Below are positions 27,017 to 36,509 of a stretch of DNA of 64,000 nucleotides, piece by piece. Within the stretch, counting starts at the first letter, position 1, and each line of letters begins with the position of its first letter. The DNA lies in the NCBI RefSeq assembly GCF_024499055.1, contig NZ_CP071249.1, positions 620,001 to 684,000 on the forward strand, written 5' to 3'. Source of the stretch: Turicibacter bilis (GTDB lineage: Bacteria > Bacillota_I > Bacilli_A > MOL361 > Turicibacteraceae). The notes beneath the pieces were generated by a model. It had not been told where the DNA came from, made no database searches, and saw nothing but the letters and a program-made list of their open reading frames with translations. A program made the position numbers and the translations under genes.

Positions 27017-29362
27017 TTATTTTAACTCAACCACAGTTGCTCCTGTACCACCTTCACCAGCACCACCGAATCTAAATGAAGCAACATGTTTGTTTTTCTT
27101 TAAATATTTATGAACCCCTTGGCGAAGAGCTCCCGTTCCATGACCATGAATGATTGTCACGGTTTGATATCCTGCTAACAGGACTTCATCCATATATTTA
27201 TCTAAACGTAACATCGCATCCTCATAGCGTTCCCCACGTAAGTCTAGTTGAATCCCAACGTTTGTGTTACGTTTATGAATCATTTTACCTTTGCCTGAAT
27301 CTTTTTTCTTCACTGATTGACGTAAATATTCTAAATCTTCTTCTTTAATGTTTACTTTCATCATTCCAAGTTGAACCATCCAGTCACCATTTTTTGTTTT
27401 CTCAATGAGTTCTCCTTGACGATTTAATGAAAGTACCATGACTTCATCTCCTGCTTTTAGTGGGGCCTTATTACGTGCTTTACGTTTAAACTGCTCTGCT
27501 TGTTTGGCTTCTGATTTTTTAAGCGACGTTAGTTTTTCTGTTAGTTCATGATCTTTAATACTTAAGTCAGCCATTTTCTTTGCTTGACGTAAATCCGCTA
27601 CAATTTGTTCTGCTTCTTCTTTTGCCTGACGAATATTTTCAAAAGCTTCTTTTTTAATGTCTTCTAAGACACGCTCTCGTTCAGCTTCAAACTTTGCAAT
27701 CTTACGTTCATAATCAAGACGCATCGCTTCTACTTCTTGATTTTGTTTTTGTAATAATTGAATTTCATGATCTAACTCTAAACCACGATCTTCTAATTTC
27801 GTAATTAAATCAGTCATTTCCGTACGTTCTGTTTCAACATACGCACGAGCTGTTGTTAAAATCGCTTCTTTTAACCCTAAACGTTTTGAAATTTCAAACG
27901 CGTTTGAACGACCTGGTACCCCAACTAATAAACGATAGGTTGGCGATAATGTTTCAATATTAAACTCCACTGACGCATTAATGACATCATCATTTTCATA
28001 GGCATATGCTTTCAACTCCGGATAATGGGAAGTGGCAATGGTTCTTGCACCACGAACCTTCACGTAATCTAAAATAGAAATGGCTAAAGAAGCTCCTTCT
28101 TTTGGATCGGTCCCTGCCCCTAACTCATCAAATAAAATTAAGCTATTCACCGTTAAACGTTCCATGATTCGAACAATATTTGTCATATGTGATGAGAAAG
28201 TTGATAAACTTTGTTCAATGCTTTGCTCATCACCAATATCAGCAAATACATGATCAAAGATTGCTAATTGTGATGTTTCATGAGCCGGAATTAAAAGTCC
28301 AGCTTGTGCCATTAAAGTTAATAAACCAACCGTTTTTAAAGTAACAGTTTTTCCTCCTGTATTTGGACCTGTAATGACAATCGTTGTATATTCATCTCCT
28401 AATTCAATATCATTAGGAACAACGACTTTTTGATCAATGAGTGGATGGCGTGCCGCAACTAAACGGATGATTCCTTTTGTATTCATTTTTGGACGTGTTC
28501 CATTAATCAAACGTGCATATTTTCCTTTGGCAAACATGAAGTCGATTTCACCTAACACCTCTACGTTGACAGCCAACGCGTCAACGAATTTTTTCACTTC
28601 TTCCGTTAAAGCGCGTAAAATACGTTCAATTTCACGGCGCTCTTCCACGTGATACTCTTGTAATTTATTATTTAAATCAACAACTTCTTTTGGTTCAATA
28701 AAATAAGTATTTCCTGATGAGGATTGATCATGAACGGTTCCGCCAAATGTATTTTTAGCTTCGGCACGAACAGGTACAACATAACGTTCATTTCGGATGG
28801 TAACAATCCCATTTGTTAATTTATTACGACGTTCTGAGACAACGTGATTTAATTTTTCTTTAATACGTGCTTCCGTACTTTGAATCGAACGACGAATACT
28901 TCTTAATTCAGATGAAGCACTATCTAAGATGTACCCAGTTTCATCAATACAATCATTAATTGCTGTCTGTAAACTATTTAATGAGACTAAACTATTCACT
29001 TGAGACGAGAAAATTGGCGCGTCTACTTTAATTTCATTTAAACGTTCTGAAAAAGTTTTTAATTGTGAAACCGCGTATAATAAACGGCTAATCCCTAATA
29101 ATTCTTGGGCACTTAACATTGCAGAAATTTTAGCTCGTTTAATGGCTTCTGTAATGTCTGTGACCCCACCTAATGGGGCTTCACCCAATGCTAAAATAAT
29201 TTTTAACGCTTCATCCGACTGATTTAACGAATACTCCACTTGTTTCTCATCAATGGATGGACTTAAATACTCCACTCGCTTTTGTCCGAGTGAACAAGCA
29301 CATAATGAATCTACCGTTTGTTTAATTTTATTAAATTCTAATATTTGAATGGCCTGTTTCAT
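27017..29362 (-). CDS. mutS2: endonuclease MutS2 / ribosome-rescue ATPase
   Basis: MutS-family ATPase with a C-terminal Smr nuclease domain; in Firmicutes it suppresses recombination and also splits collided ribosomes. 781 residues: clamp/lever region in the first ~300, Walker A ITGPNTGGKTVTLKT near 332, Walker B LILFDELGAGTDP near 410, a long coiled coil at about 515-625, and the Smr domain at the end with LDLRGERYEDA and IIHGHGTGALRQGV. The ATG at 29362 is eight bases after GGAG; an upstream GTG overlaps that site. Confidence 0.96.
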   Translation of the reverse strand: MKQAIQILEFNKIKQTVDSLCACSLGQKRVEYLSPSIDEKQVEYSLNQSDEALKIILALGEAPLGGVTDITEAIKRAKISAMLSAQELLGISRLLYAVSQLKTFSERLNEIKVDAPIFSSQVNSLVSLNSLQTAINDCIDETGYILDSASSELRSIRRSIQSTEARIKEKLNHVVSERRNKLTNGIVTIRNERYVVPVRAEAKNTFGGTVHDQSSSGNTYFIEPKEVVDLNNKLQEYHVEERREIERILRALTEEVKKFVDALAVNVEVLGEIDFMFAKGKYARLINGTRPKMNTKGIIRLVAARHPLIDQKVVVPNDIELGDEYTTIVITGPNTGGKTVTLKTVGLLTLMAQAGLLIPAHETSQLAIFDHVFADIGDEQSIEQSLSTFSSHMTNIVRIMERLTVNSLILFDELGAGTDPKEGASLAISILDYVKVRGARTIATSHYPELKAYAYENDDVINASVEFNIETLSPTYRLLVGVPGRSNAFEISKRLGLKEAILTTARAYVETERTEMTDLITKLEDRGLELDHEIQLLQKQNQEVEAMRLDYERKIAKFEAERERVLEDIKKEAFENIRQAKEEAEQIVADLRQAKKMADLSIKDHELTEKLTSLKKSEAKQAEQFKRKARNKAPLKAGDEVMVLSLNRQGELIEKTKNGDWMVQLGMMKVNIKEEDLEYLRQSVKKKDSGKGKMIHKRNTNVGIQLDLRGERYEDAMLRLDKYMDEVLLAGYQTVTIIHGHGTGALRQGVHKYLKKNKHVASFRFGGAGEGGTGATVVELK

Positions 29363-29677
29363 TAATCTCACTCCAACTGCCTAAAAAATGCAAAAATTTT
29401 ATCTTTACTATTTTAACACAAAACACTCTAAAAACCTAGTATTCTTCTCAAGACACAAGACGTTCTATCATAAAACAAATGACTCTCAATAAATAGAGAC
29501 AATTTCTTATATTTTTCACACTTCAACACTATTTCAAGATCAAGCCACGTCAAATTTTCATTCCGACCATAAAAGTATGAACCTATAAAAATCCAACCGT
29601 TATTCTCTCATTTATAATAGGAAATTTTTTTATTTTCTGTTAAAATCATAATATCATGAAGAAGGGTTGGTGACGAG
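29363..29677. other. divergent intergenic region mutS2/rnhC, no gene
   Basis: AT-rich divergent spacer that must hold the promoters of mutS2 and rnhC. A TATAAT lies at 29613-29618 (plus strand) without a good -35. No open frame, RNA motif or repeat was recognised. Confidence 0.6.
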
Positions 29678-30595
29678 ATGGCTTCAACAATTACACTTAC
29701 AGTCTCTCAACAAATGTTAGAAAAAATGTATCAACACTATACAAATCAAATTATTAAAGTCCCAAATCATACATTATTCCAGGCGAAAACGACGCATTGT
29801 ACCATCACAGCTTATTTAAGTAAAAAGGTTGTCTTTCAAGGAAAAGCACCTGAGGTAGAGGCTCAAAAGTGGCAAACGCCCCCTCAAGCAGCGACTACTA
29901 AAGCTAAAACATCCAGCTCAAAACTTCCAGCGAATATCGCAAGTTTAAGTGCCATCGGTTGTGATGAAGTTGGAACCGGTGATTACTTTGGTCCACTTGT
30001 TGTTTGTTGTGCTTATGTCCCAGAAGAATTAATTTCTAAATTACAAGCGATGGGAATTAAAGATTCTAAAGCATTAAAAGATCCAGAAATTTGTCATCTG
30101 GCCGAACAAATCGAACCCCTTATTGCTCATCAAGTCCTCATTCTTCCAAATGAAAAATATAATACAATGATTGACAGAGGAATGAATGCTAACTCGATTA
30201 AAGCGTTCTTACATAATCAGGCGCTAATTAAATTAACAACCTCACTTCCTCACTATCCCTCATATTTGATTATGGATGAATTCGTGAACGAAAGAAAATA
30301 TTTTGACTATTTAAAAGCATTACCCAAACAACCAACAATTATTAAAGAAAATCTCCATTTTATCCAAAAAGGAGAGTCAGTTCATGTTGCAGTCGCCGCT
30401 GCTTCAATTTTGGCTCGTGCATCATTTGTTAAATATATGAATATCATGAGTAAAAAGTTAAACTTTGATTTACCAAAAGGAGCTGGAAATCCAGTTGATG
30501 TAGCTGGACGTCGTTTTGTTCAACAATTTGGACCAGAAAAACTCAATGAATTAACTAAATGGCACTTTGCAAATACGAATAAAATCTTAAAATAA
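29678..30595 (+). CDS. rnhC: ribonuclease HIII
   Basis: Removes RNA from RNA-DNA hybrids and R-loops. 305 residues: an N-terminal TBP-like substrate-binding domain (about 1-85) typical of HIII and a type 2 RNase H catalytic domain with GCDEVGTGDYFGPLVV near 98 (metal-binding Asp-Glu), a DSKALKD segment near 132, LIMDEFV near 199 and VAAASILARA near 230. ATG after GGTTGG. It diverges from mutS2. Confidence 0.95.
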   Translation: MASTITLTVSQQMLEKMYQHYTNQIIKVPNHTLFQAKTTHCTITAYLSKKVVFQGKAPEVEAQKWQTPPQAATTKAKTSSSKLPANIASLSAIGCDEVGTGDYFGPLVVCCAYVPEELISKLQAMGIKDSKALKDPEICHLAEQIEPLIAHQVLILPNEKYNTMIDRGMNANSIKAFLHNQALIKLTTSLPHYPSYLIMDEFVNERKYFDYLKALPKQPTIIKENLHFIQKGESVHVAVAAASILARASFVKYMNIMSKKLNFDLPKGAGNPVDVAGRRFVQQFGPEKLNELTKWHFANTNKILK

Positions 30596-30683
30596 AAATA
30601 TATAAATCCCAATCAGTTTTCCAAAACATAAAAACTTTTAACAAGACTATAGGATATCTTGGTATAAAATATATTTCTATTCC

Positions 30684-30793
30684 TATATAGACTAATCTAA
30701 TTAAAAAGTACCTTATGATATAGACCAAGAAAAAAGCCTATACGATAAGGTACTTTTTGTTATACTACTTTTTAATTAGTACAGTCTTTTTAT
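30684..30793. repeat. nested inverted repeat / terminator downstream of rnhC
   Basis: Two nested sets of arms. Inner: AAAAAGTACCTTAT at 30703-30716 pairs with ATAAGGTACTTTTT at 30745-30758. Outer: a region around 30691-30710 (ACTAATCTAATTAAAAAGTA) pairs almost fully with TACTTTTTAATTAGT at 30766-30780. Both use the same AAAAAGTA segment, so the folds compete. It can serve as the rnhC terminator; it may also be a small repeat element. Confidence 0.6.
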
Positions 30794-30828
30794 ATTGTTG
30801 ACAAAGGGCGGTAAATACGGGCACATAT

Positions 30829-30860
30829 AAAAAGAGCTCACATCAAGTTGAGCTCTTTTA
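30829..30860 (-). terminator. terminator of the lspA-rluD-rhomboid unit
   Basis: AAAAGAGCTCA pairs with TGAGCTCTTTT (8-base loop) with a T-run on the minus strand, directly after the rhomboid gene. Confidence 0.85.
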
Positions 30861-30863
30861 AAA

Positions 30864-32144
30864 TTATTTTTTAAATAGTTCATTAAAATCTAACTGAAGA
30901 GTTTCTATAAATTGTTCAGCTTTTTCAAGTTGATCCGTTTGATAATAATAAGCAATCATAGCTCTATTATACAGCGTATAGTCTGTTTGTTTAGTAATTG
31001 CAGCACCACGATTAAATAATCCTACTAACAAGACAAGAATAGTGGCACCTGCTAATATCGTACGCGATAAGTAATATTTATGTTTGGGTAATCCGGTAAT
31101 ACTTGCAATTAAGAACCCTCCTAAAAAGCCTCCCAAATGTCCATAAAAATCAATATTAGGTTCTAAAAATATCCATATGACTGAGAATAATAAAATCGGT
31201 AGCACAAGAGTTCGAACAAAATGCATAAACATTTTACGACTTTCGATTCCAAGAAACAATAACGCTCCAAGCAAGCCATAGGCAACGGTTGAAGCTCCAA
31301 TGGATAATCCATCAATAAAGGCATAGCTGCATAAATTTCCAAAAATCGCAGATCCAATGATGATAACTAACATTCGCCACCATCCAAATACATGCTCAAT
31401 CATTCTTCCAAATTGATAAATAAAGACAAGATTAAACAATAAATGCATTAAATCTAAATGTAAAAAAGCCGGTGTTATTAAACGATAATACTGTCCTGCT
31501 AAAATGAGTGGATTATACTTAGCACCATAATCAATCGCAACAGCAGCAAACCATTCATTAATCGGTTTAAACTGTAAAAAAGCAAAAATAGCAATTAAAC
31601 ACACAATAAATCCGTATGTAATAAATGATTTATTTTGAAACATTAGCATTTTTTTTACCTTCATTGCTTTTTCTTTCGTGGCTTGTTGCATGAGAGGGAT
31701 CAACTCAATCATTGAACGTTCTAACTGTGCTTCTTTTAAATGTGGGAATAACTGTTGTAATTCCACATCTTGTTTTAAATCACTCGGCTGATTAACATGA
31801 ACAATCTTAAGATACTTACGATGAGACTCTAGAAAACGTGAACTATATTGGTCTAAATTAAGGATAATGACATTTAATCTTCCCATTAAGTATCGACGAC
31901 GAACACGTGAACGAACAGCATCTACCTGATTAAAGAATTGAGTGGCTTGATGTTCATTAAAGAGATTACGTTGATTGATATAAATCAATTGAACAGTTGG
32001 ATGAGATAAGTTTTCTAACCAAATATCTCGTTCATTACCTACATAAACGTAATTTTCCTCAACTATGAGATAATTAATAATATTCATGGCAAGCTCACTT
32101 TGAATATCAATTCGTATTTCTTTCATCACACCTTGATTGCTCAT
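30864..32144 (-). CDS. rhomboid-family intramembrane serine protease (GluP-like)
   Basis: 426 residues: a cytoplasmic N-terminal domain (about 1-175), then six to seven membrane helices and a short C-terminal extension with a TPR-like Tyr-rich segment. The catalytic serine lies in SIGASTVAYGLLGA near 281 and the histidine in FYGHLGGFLGGF near 335, the rhomboid dyad. The size and architecture match YqgP/GluP of B. subtilis. It lies 17 bases after the RluD-type gene, so likely cotranscribed with it and lspA. Confidence 0.92.
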   Translation of the reverse strand: MSNQGVMKEIRIDIQSELAMNIINYLIVEENYVYVGNERDIWLENLSHPTVQLIYINQRNLFNEHQATQFFNQVDAVRSRVRRRYLMGRLNVIILNLDQYSSRFLESHRKYLKIVHVNQPSDLKQDVELQQLFPHLKEAQLERSMIELIPLMQQATKEKAMKVKKMLMFQNKSFITYGFIVCLIAIFAFLQFKPINEWFAAVAIDYGAKYNPLILAGQYYRLITPAFLHLDLMHLLFNLVFIYQFGRMIEHVFGWWRMLVIIIGSAIFGNLCSYAFIDGLSIGASTVAYGLLGALLFLGIESRKMFMHFVRTLVLPILLFSVIWIFLEPNIDFYGHLGGFLGGFLIASITGLPKHKYYLSRTILAGATILVLLVGLFNRGAAITKQTDYTLYNRAMIAYYYQTDQLEKAEQFIETLQLDFNELFKK

Positions 32145-32161
32145 GTTTAAATCACCTATAC

Positions 32162-33076
32162 CTATCCTAAATTTTCAAGACTCTCAAGTGCCTCCTCAAA
32201 ATATGAAGGAAGTGGCGTTGAGAATTCTAAATACTCCCCGGTCTTTGGATGATCAAATCCTAAAATTGCTGCATGTAAAAATTGACCATGCTCCCCACCA
32301 ATTGTTTTGCGTGGACCATATTGTGGATCACCCGCTAATGGATATCCAATGTATTTCATATGGACACGAATTTGATGTGTACGCCCTGTTTCAAGACGAC
32401 ATTCAATTAAGGTAAAATCTTTAAAACGTCTTAACACTTTAAAGTGAGTGACTGCATGTTTTCCCCCTTCAATAACTGTCATTTTCTTACGATCTTTTGG
32501 ATCACGACCAATTGGTGCATCAATCGTTCCATTATCATGAGGAATAACACCATGTACAAGGGCAATATAACGACGAGTCACTGTTTTTTCCACTAATTGA
32601 TTCACTAACGATTCATGAGCTAAATCATTTTTAGCTACCATTAATAATCCTGATGTATCTTTATCAATACGATGGACAATTCCAGGACGTAATACGCCAT
32701 TAATTCCAGATAAATTTTTAGCTTGAGCCATTAAACCGTTAACTAATGTTCCACTCATGCTACCTGGTGCTGGATGTACGACCATTCCAGATGGTTTATT
32801 GACAACAATCACATAATCATCTTCATGAACAATGTCTAAATCCATTTCTTCAGGAACAACATCTAATGCTTCTGGTTCTGGAATAGTAATATCGATTTGA
32901 TCGTTTAAACGACATTTATAATTTGCTTTTTCATTTTTTCCATTAATTAAAACTTGTTGATCTTTAATTAATTGTTGAATATATGAACGTGATAAATCGC
33001 TAAATAATTCACTTAACACTTTATCTAAACGCACACCTACTAATTCTTCTGGTACTAAGACTGTTTCTTGTTCCAT
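32162..33076 (-). CDS. RluD-type 23S rRNA pseudouridine synthase
   Basis: 304 residues: N-terminal S4 RNA-binding domain (about 13-75) and the RluA/RluD catalytic domain with the active-site Asp in HRIDKDTSGLLMVAK near 135. Likely modifies the helix 69 uridines of 23S rRNA. The ATG at 33076 is preferred over an upstream GTG because AAAGGATG between them is the ribosome binding site. It follows lspA, as in most Firmicutes. Confidence 0.93.
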   Translation of the reverse strand: MEQETVLVPEELVGVRLDKVLSELFSDLSRSYIQQLIKDQQVLINGKNEKANYKCRLNDQIDITIPEPEALDVVPEEMDLDIVHEDDYVIVVNKPSGMVVHPAPGSMSGTLVNGLMAQAKNLSGINGVLRPGIVHRIDKDTSGLLMVAKNDLAHESLVNQLVEKTVTRRYIALVHGVIPHDNGTIDAPIGRDPKDRKKMTVIEGGKHAVTHFKVLRRFKDFTLIECRLETGRTHQIRVHMKYIGYPLAGDPQYGPRKTIGGEHGQFLHAAILGFDHPKTGEYLEFSTPLPSYFEEALESLENLG

Positions 33077-33191
33077 AAACGCCCATCCTTTCACAAAGCA
33101 GAAAACTATTTAAGCATTTACTACTTATCTTGTTGCAATTTTATTTCTTTATGTCGATACACTGGTGTAGGAATAAATGAAGCTTTTAAAT

Positions 33192-33659
33192 CTATGATTG
33201 TGAGTGACGTTTAATATCTAAAATGGCATCCACAGCCATTAAGAATACCCCAATACATAGGGCACTATCTGCAATATTAAAAATCGGGAAATCGTAACCA
33301 AAAATATACGTATTAATGAAGTCAACGACATGTTGATACATCACGCGGTCAATGAAGTTTCCTAATGCTCCACCTAAAATTAATGATAAGGCAATCACTA
33401 GCAACTTTTCTTTTTTTATATCTAATTTTCTAATCCATAAGATAACCAAACCAATGACCACTAATGTCACAACATAAAAGAAAATCATTTTCCCTTGTAA
33501 GATTCCCCATGCTGCACCTTCATTTCGGTGAGAGGTGATATATAAAAAGTTATCAATCACTGAAATAGATTGACCTAGGGTCATGTATTTCACAACTAAA
33601 AATTTAGTTAATTGATCGACGATAATCGTCACAGCGACAATCGCTAAAACAAGCCACAT
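33192..33659 (-). CDS. lspA: lipoprotein signal peptidase (signal peptidase II)
   Basis: Cleaves prolipoproteins after lipidation. 155 residues with four membrane helices and both catalytic aspartates: [20 protein letters not shown] near 100 and [12 protein letters not shown] near 130. ATG follows AAAGGAG at a longish spacing. A TATAAT lies at 33706-33711 upstream on this strand with a weak -35 (TATACA), the probable promoter of lspA-rluD-rhomboid. Confidence 0.95.
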   Translation of the reverse strand: MWLVLAIVAVTIIVDQLTKFLVVKYMTLGQSISVIDNFLYITSHRNEGAAWGILQGKMIFFYVVTLVVIGLVILWIRKLDIKKEKLLVIALSLILGGALGNFIDRVMYQHVVDFINTYIFGYDFPIFNIADSALCIGVFLMAVDAILDIKRHSQS

Positions 33660-34330
33660 TTATCTCACTACTCCTTTAGTATTCGTTTTATTTTGACATT
33701 TTAACATTATAACAAACAATTCTATTTTTGTATATAATATTTCCCTATTGTGGAAAGCACTTCTTAATACTTTTTCATCTCTCCTTATTCTTTTGATAAA
33801 AAGAACATCAATACATAAGTCTATTTTACTATTTTTGGAATAAACAATCACCTCTTTCTGATTCTTAAAATGGGTTTGGTACACATTCTATTTAGATTTC
33901 AACTCTTATACAAACAAAGTATCTATCTACACCTTCCCCCCATCTTATTTTATAAGGATAATCATGATAAATATGAATTCACAGCTAAGCTGATACCATT
34001 CATTTGCTCTTTTCTATATCTTAATTATTAACTTTTTTTCAACTGTATGTTTTATCAATATCCTTCTTAAATAATGCAGTGAAGATTCATGATTCTATCA
34101 TTGCACTTTAATCATTGAAACTGCTATCATACGGTGAAAAATTAAGTTTACCTTTTAATCGGTCATAAAAAGATGAGTAAAGCTCTAATTTCATTAGTCA
34201 ATATCCCCTTTATTATGCCATTCTTTTTTAGATTAATTTCCATAACCTTTATTAATCGTACCTTATTCAATGACTAATAAAAAAATAGCCACTAGTTTTC
34301 TAGTGGCATCAAAATCATGCTTTTAAAAAA
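33660..34330. other. gene-poor intergenic region between lspA and the dCMP-deaminase gene
   Basis: About 670 bases of AT-rich DNA. It contains the putative lspA promoter (TATAAT at 33706-33711) and the terminator at 34278-34310. On the minus strand a short frame starts with a good ribosome binding site (AAAGGGG) and ATG at 34194, runs 28 codons (MKLELYSSFYDRLKG...) and stops at 34108; further codons in this frame are broken by several stops, which looks like gene decay. A 74-codon frame at 33660-33884 resembles nothing known and is not called. Confidence 0.5.
34278..34310 (-). terminator. terminator of the DUF4097/deaminase unit
   Basis: GCCACTAG, TTTT loop, CTAGTGGC, then a T-run on the minus strand. 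Confidence 0.85.
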
Positions 34331-34807
34331 TTATTTCATTTCTGTTTCAACAGTAATTTTAACTTCTTTCATTTGACGGTACTTCACTCCCGCTGCATCT
34401 AGCATTCGCTTTGAAGCAAGGGTGCTATCAGTATGCGCATACTTATCACTCATATAAATAATTTCCTCAATTCCAGATTGAATAATATATTTTGCGCATT
34501 CATGACACGGGAATAATGAGACATATAATCGGCATTTTTTTAAACGAGTTGTACTATTTAAAATTGCATTTTGTTCTGCGTGAACCACATAGGGATATTT
34601 AGTTTCTAGAAACTCACCTTCACGTTCCCATGGGAATTCAACATCTGAACATCCGTGTGGAAATCCATTGTAACCAATCCCAACAATGCGATTATCTTCA
34701 TTAACAATACATGCACCTACTTGTGTTTGAGGATCTTTACTTCTCATGGCTGAAAGTAATGCTATTCCCATAAAGTATTCATCCCAACTTAAATAATTTT
34801 CACGCAT
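34331..34807 (-). CDS. deoxycytidylate deaminase-family protein (ComEB-like)
   Basis: Zinc-dependent dCMP deaminase fold, 158 residues; deamination of dCMP to dUMP feeds dTMP synthesis. Zinc site visible: HAEQNAILN near residue 75 (His and catalytic Glu) and [10 protein letters not shown] near 100 (two Cys). The N-terminus [20 protein letters not shown] is typical of ComEB. ATG at 34807, eight bases after GGAG. It follows the DUF4097 gene by about 36 bases and may share its transcript. Confidence 0.92.
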   Translation of the reverse strand: MRENYLSWDEYFMGIALLSAMRSKDPQTQVGACIVNEDNRIVGIGYNGFPHGCSDVEFPWEREGEFLETKYPYVVHAEQNAILNSTTRLKKCRLYVSLFPCHECAKYIIQSGIEEIIYMSDKYAHTDSTLASKRMLDAAGVKYRQMKEVKITVETEMK

Positions 34808-34843
34808 ATAATCCACTCCTATATTGCTCTTAATGATTCATCT

Positions 34844-35803
34844 TTAATTATAACTGATATTTAAAATATTTGCTTGAATTTCATGATTTTTCTGTAGCCC
34901 TGAAAGTTTTAGCGATTGAATTTGATAGGTTGAATCTTCATTTACTAACTTAAAGCTTCCATTTAATTTTTCAACCGCAATCTCACTCAGGTAGATATTA
35001 TACCCACTAAAGTCGCCATTGACCGTTGAAGTAGATAACCCACGACCTGAGATATCTGATAATAAGAAATCACCCTTCACCGTTTCAGCAATAAATCGGT
35101 CAGCCTTGACACGTTCAACGTCTAAGCTTCCATTGACAGTCTGTAAACATAAAACATTACTAACATTACTATCGGTTACAAAAATCTCTCCATTTACTAC
35201 CGAAAGGTTTGCTTGAGTAAATGCTGAGTGAGAAATGGTTACATCACCGTTTACTGTTGAGGCTGCTAAATCTATCCCTGATAACTCAATCATTACATCA
35301 CCGTTGATTGTTTCTAAGTTCACATCTACTGATTCTGTCGGTACTTTAATGACTACTTGTGCTTTCTGATAATTATTCCACCCAAACAACCAAAATCTAA
35401 CTTGTTTTTTCTCTTTGATTTGTAGTTCTCTTCCATCAAAATCAATTCGATAACGCTCAGGAACCTTCGTCTCAATCGCTACTTCTATGTGATCGCCATC
35501 TGTTTTTTGCACCGTAACATCTGCATTCACTAAATCTGCCTCAATATCTAACTGAATACCTTGCCAAAAATATTGACTTTCATAAATAGATTGACCATCT
35601 AAGCCGGTCTCATACGTTAAATTTGAAGTGAACTTCTTATTGAAATCTAATTGGAATTCATGATTTGTAAACTCCTCTACTTCTGTGATTATACGATTCA
35701 AACTATCTGGCAATTTCGTGACCTCATAAATCATCAAAGTGATTAAACTTCCAACAAAAAGAATCACCGCTAACACAATTGAATAGATTAAATACTTTTT
35801 CAT
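34844..35803 (-). CDS. DUF4097-type beta-helix membrane protein
   Basis: 319 residues: one N-terminal membrane helix (about 5-25), then an extracytoplasmic domain of regularly repeated short beta strands (motifs such as INGDVMIEL, TVNGDVTIS, VNGEIFVTD, TVNGSLDVE and TVKGDFLLS every ~20 residues), the DUF4097 putative adhesin/toast-rack pattern. Function unknown. Such genes usually follow a HAAS/DUF1700 gene, and a broken copy of exactly that lies immediately upstream. ATG after GGGGGGAGA. Confidence 0.88.
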   Translation of the reverse strand: MKKYLIYSIVLAVILFVGSLITLMIYEVTKLPDSLNRIITEVEEFTNHEFQLDFNKKFTSNLTYETGLDGQSIYESQYFWQGIQLDIEADLVNADVTVQKTDGDHIEVAIETKVPERYRIDFDGRELQIKEKKQVRFWLFGWNNYQKAQVVIKVPTESVDVNLETINGDVMIELSGIDLAASTVNGDVTISHSAFTQANLSVVNGEIFVTDSNVSNVLCLQTVNGSLDVERVKADRFIAETVKGDFLLSDISGRGLSTSTVNGDFSGYNIYLSEIAVEKLNGSFKLVNEDSTYQIQSLKLSGLQKNHEIQANILNISYN

Positions 35804-36388
35804 GAAATCTCCCCCCTATGTATTTAAAATGACGGATGAAGTAGCGTCCAAGGACATATAGTCCATAGAAAAGTGTAATTTGGGTATTAACCAATAATAT
35901 ACTAATACTCAACAGCAAAAAAATAATGACCACGTAAAGTGAATCAATAAAAATGATACGGTAAAAGCTTCATTCCCCCCAACAATGAATCCTAAACCAG
36001 CTCAATCTACTGAAAAAGCTACTATTAAAAATATTGCACACAAGATGATAAAAAGAACTTGTTCTAAGGTCGGCTTCCCATTACTTCTCTTATTTTCTAA
36101 TGCCTCATTCAATTGATTAGTAGCTGCATTAACTCCTTTTTTGACATGATCAATCACTTCTTCTTGATTAAAATTGAATTTTGACTCATATCCAAGTGCT
36201 TGCTTGGCTTCTTTAGCCACGTCTTTAGGTGAACTTAAACGTTGTAAAATTTGATCTTCCATAGTTCCTTCAGCTAATATCTAAGAAATTTGCTCTCGAT
36301 AATTATCTAAAATATCTTCTCAATCATCTTCTAATAGCTACTTTAAGTCTTTCTTGAGTGCTTCTAGCCAGTTTTGTTTTTCAATCAT
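35804..36388 (-). pseudogene. decayed HAAS-domain (DUF1700-like) membrane protein gene
   Basis: From an ATG at 36388 the minus strand encodes a recognisable HAAS signalling domain (WLEALKKDLK, LLEDD, EDILDNYREQIS, ILAEGTMEDQILQRLSSPKDV) interrupted by in-frame TAG (codon 17), TGA (23) and TAG (36). The open part from 36262 continues through a hydrophobic helix to a TGA at 36002-36004; beyond it the same frame reads AGLGFIVGGN, then a frameshift moves to the frame of VVIIFLLLSISILLVNTQ...FIRHFKYIGGRF, which ends at the DUF4097 start. Four stops plus a frameshift show clear decay. No good ribosome binding site precedes the ATG. Confidence 0.82.
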
Positions 36389-36470
36389 TTTACAATTTAT
36401 TCATTTTAATCCTAATAACGTTTTTCACTTTCCTTTATAGAACTAAGTTTTATATAAAGAGATTTGATAT

Positions 36471-36500
36471 AAAAAAGACAATAACCTAAAGGTTATTGTC
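36471..36500 (-). terminator. ileS terminator
   Basis: GACAATAACC, TTTA loop, GGTTATTGTC, then six T residues on the minus strand. Confidence 0.9.
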
Positions 36501-36509
36501 TAAAAATTA

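Noticed and set aside
33660-33884. 74-codon minus-strand frame directly before lspA
   Set aside because: Low complexity, no ribosome binding site worth the name, no recognisable family, and it covers the lspA promoter region.
35724-35933. 69-codon minus-strand frame as a separate small membrane protein
   Set aside because: It is the C-terminal part of the decayed HAAS gene in a shifted frame and overlaps the DUF4097 start; not an independent gene.
36002-36262. 86-codon minus-strand frame as an intact small gene
   Set aside because: Its N-terminal HAAS half continues upstream through three stop codons; it is a fragment of the pseudogene.
35804-36388. stop-codon reassignment (TAG/TGA read as amino acids) in the HAAS gene
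   Set aside because: All neighbouring genes use TAG and TGA only as stops, and a frameshift is also present; decay is simpler.
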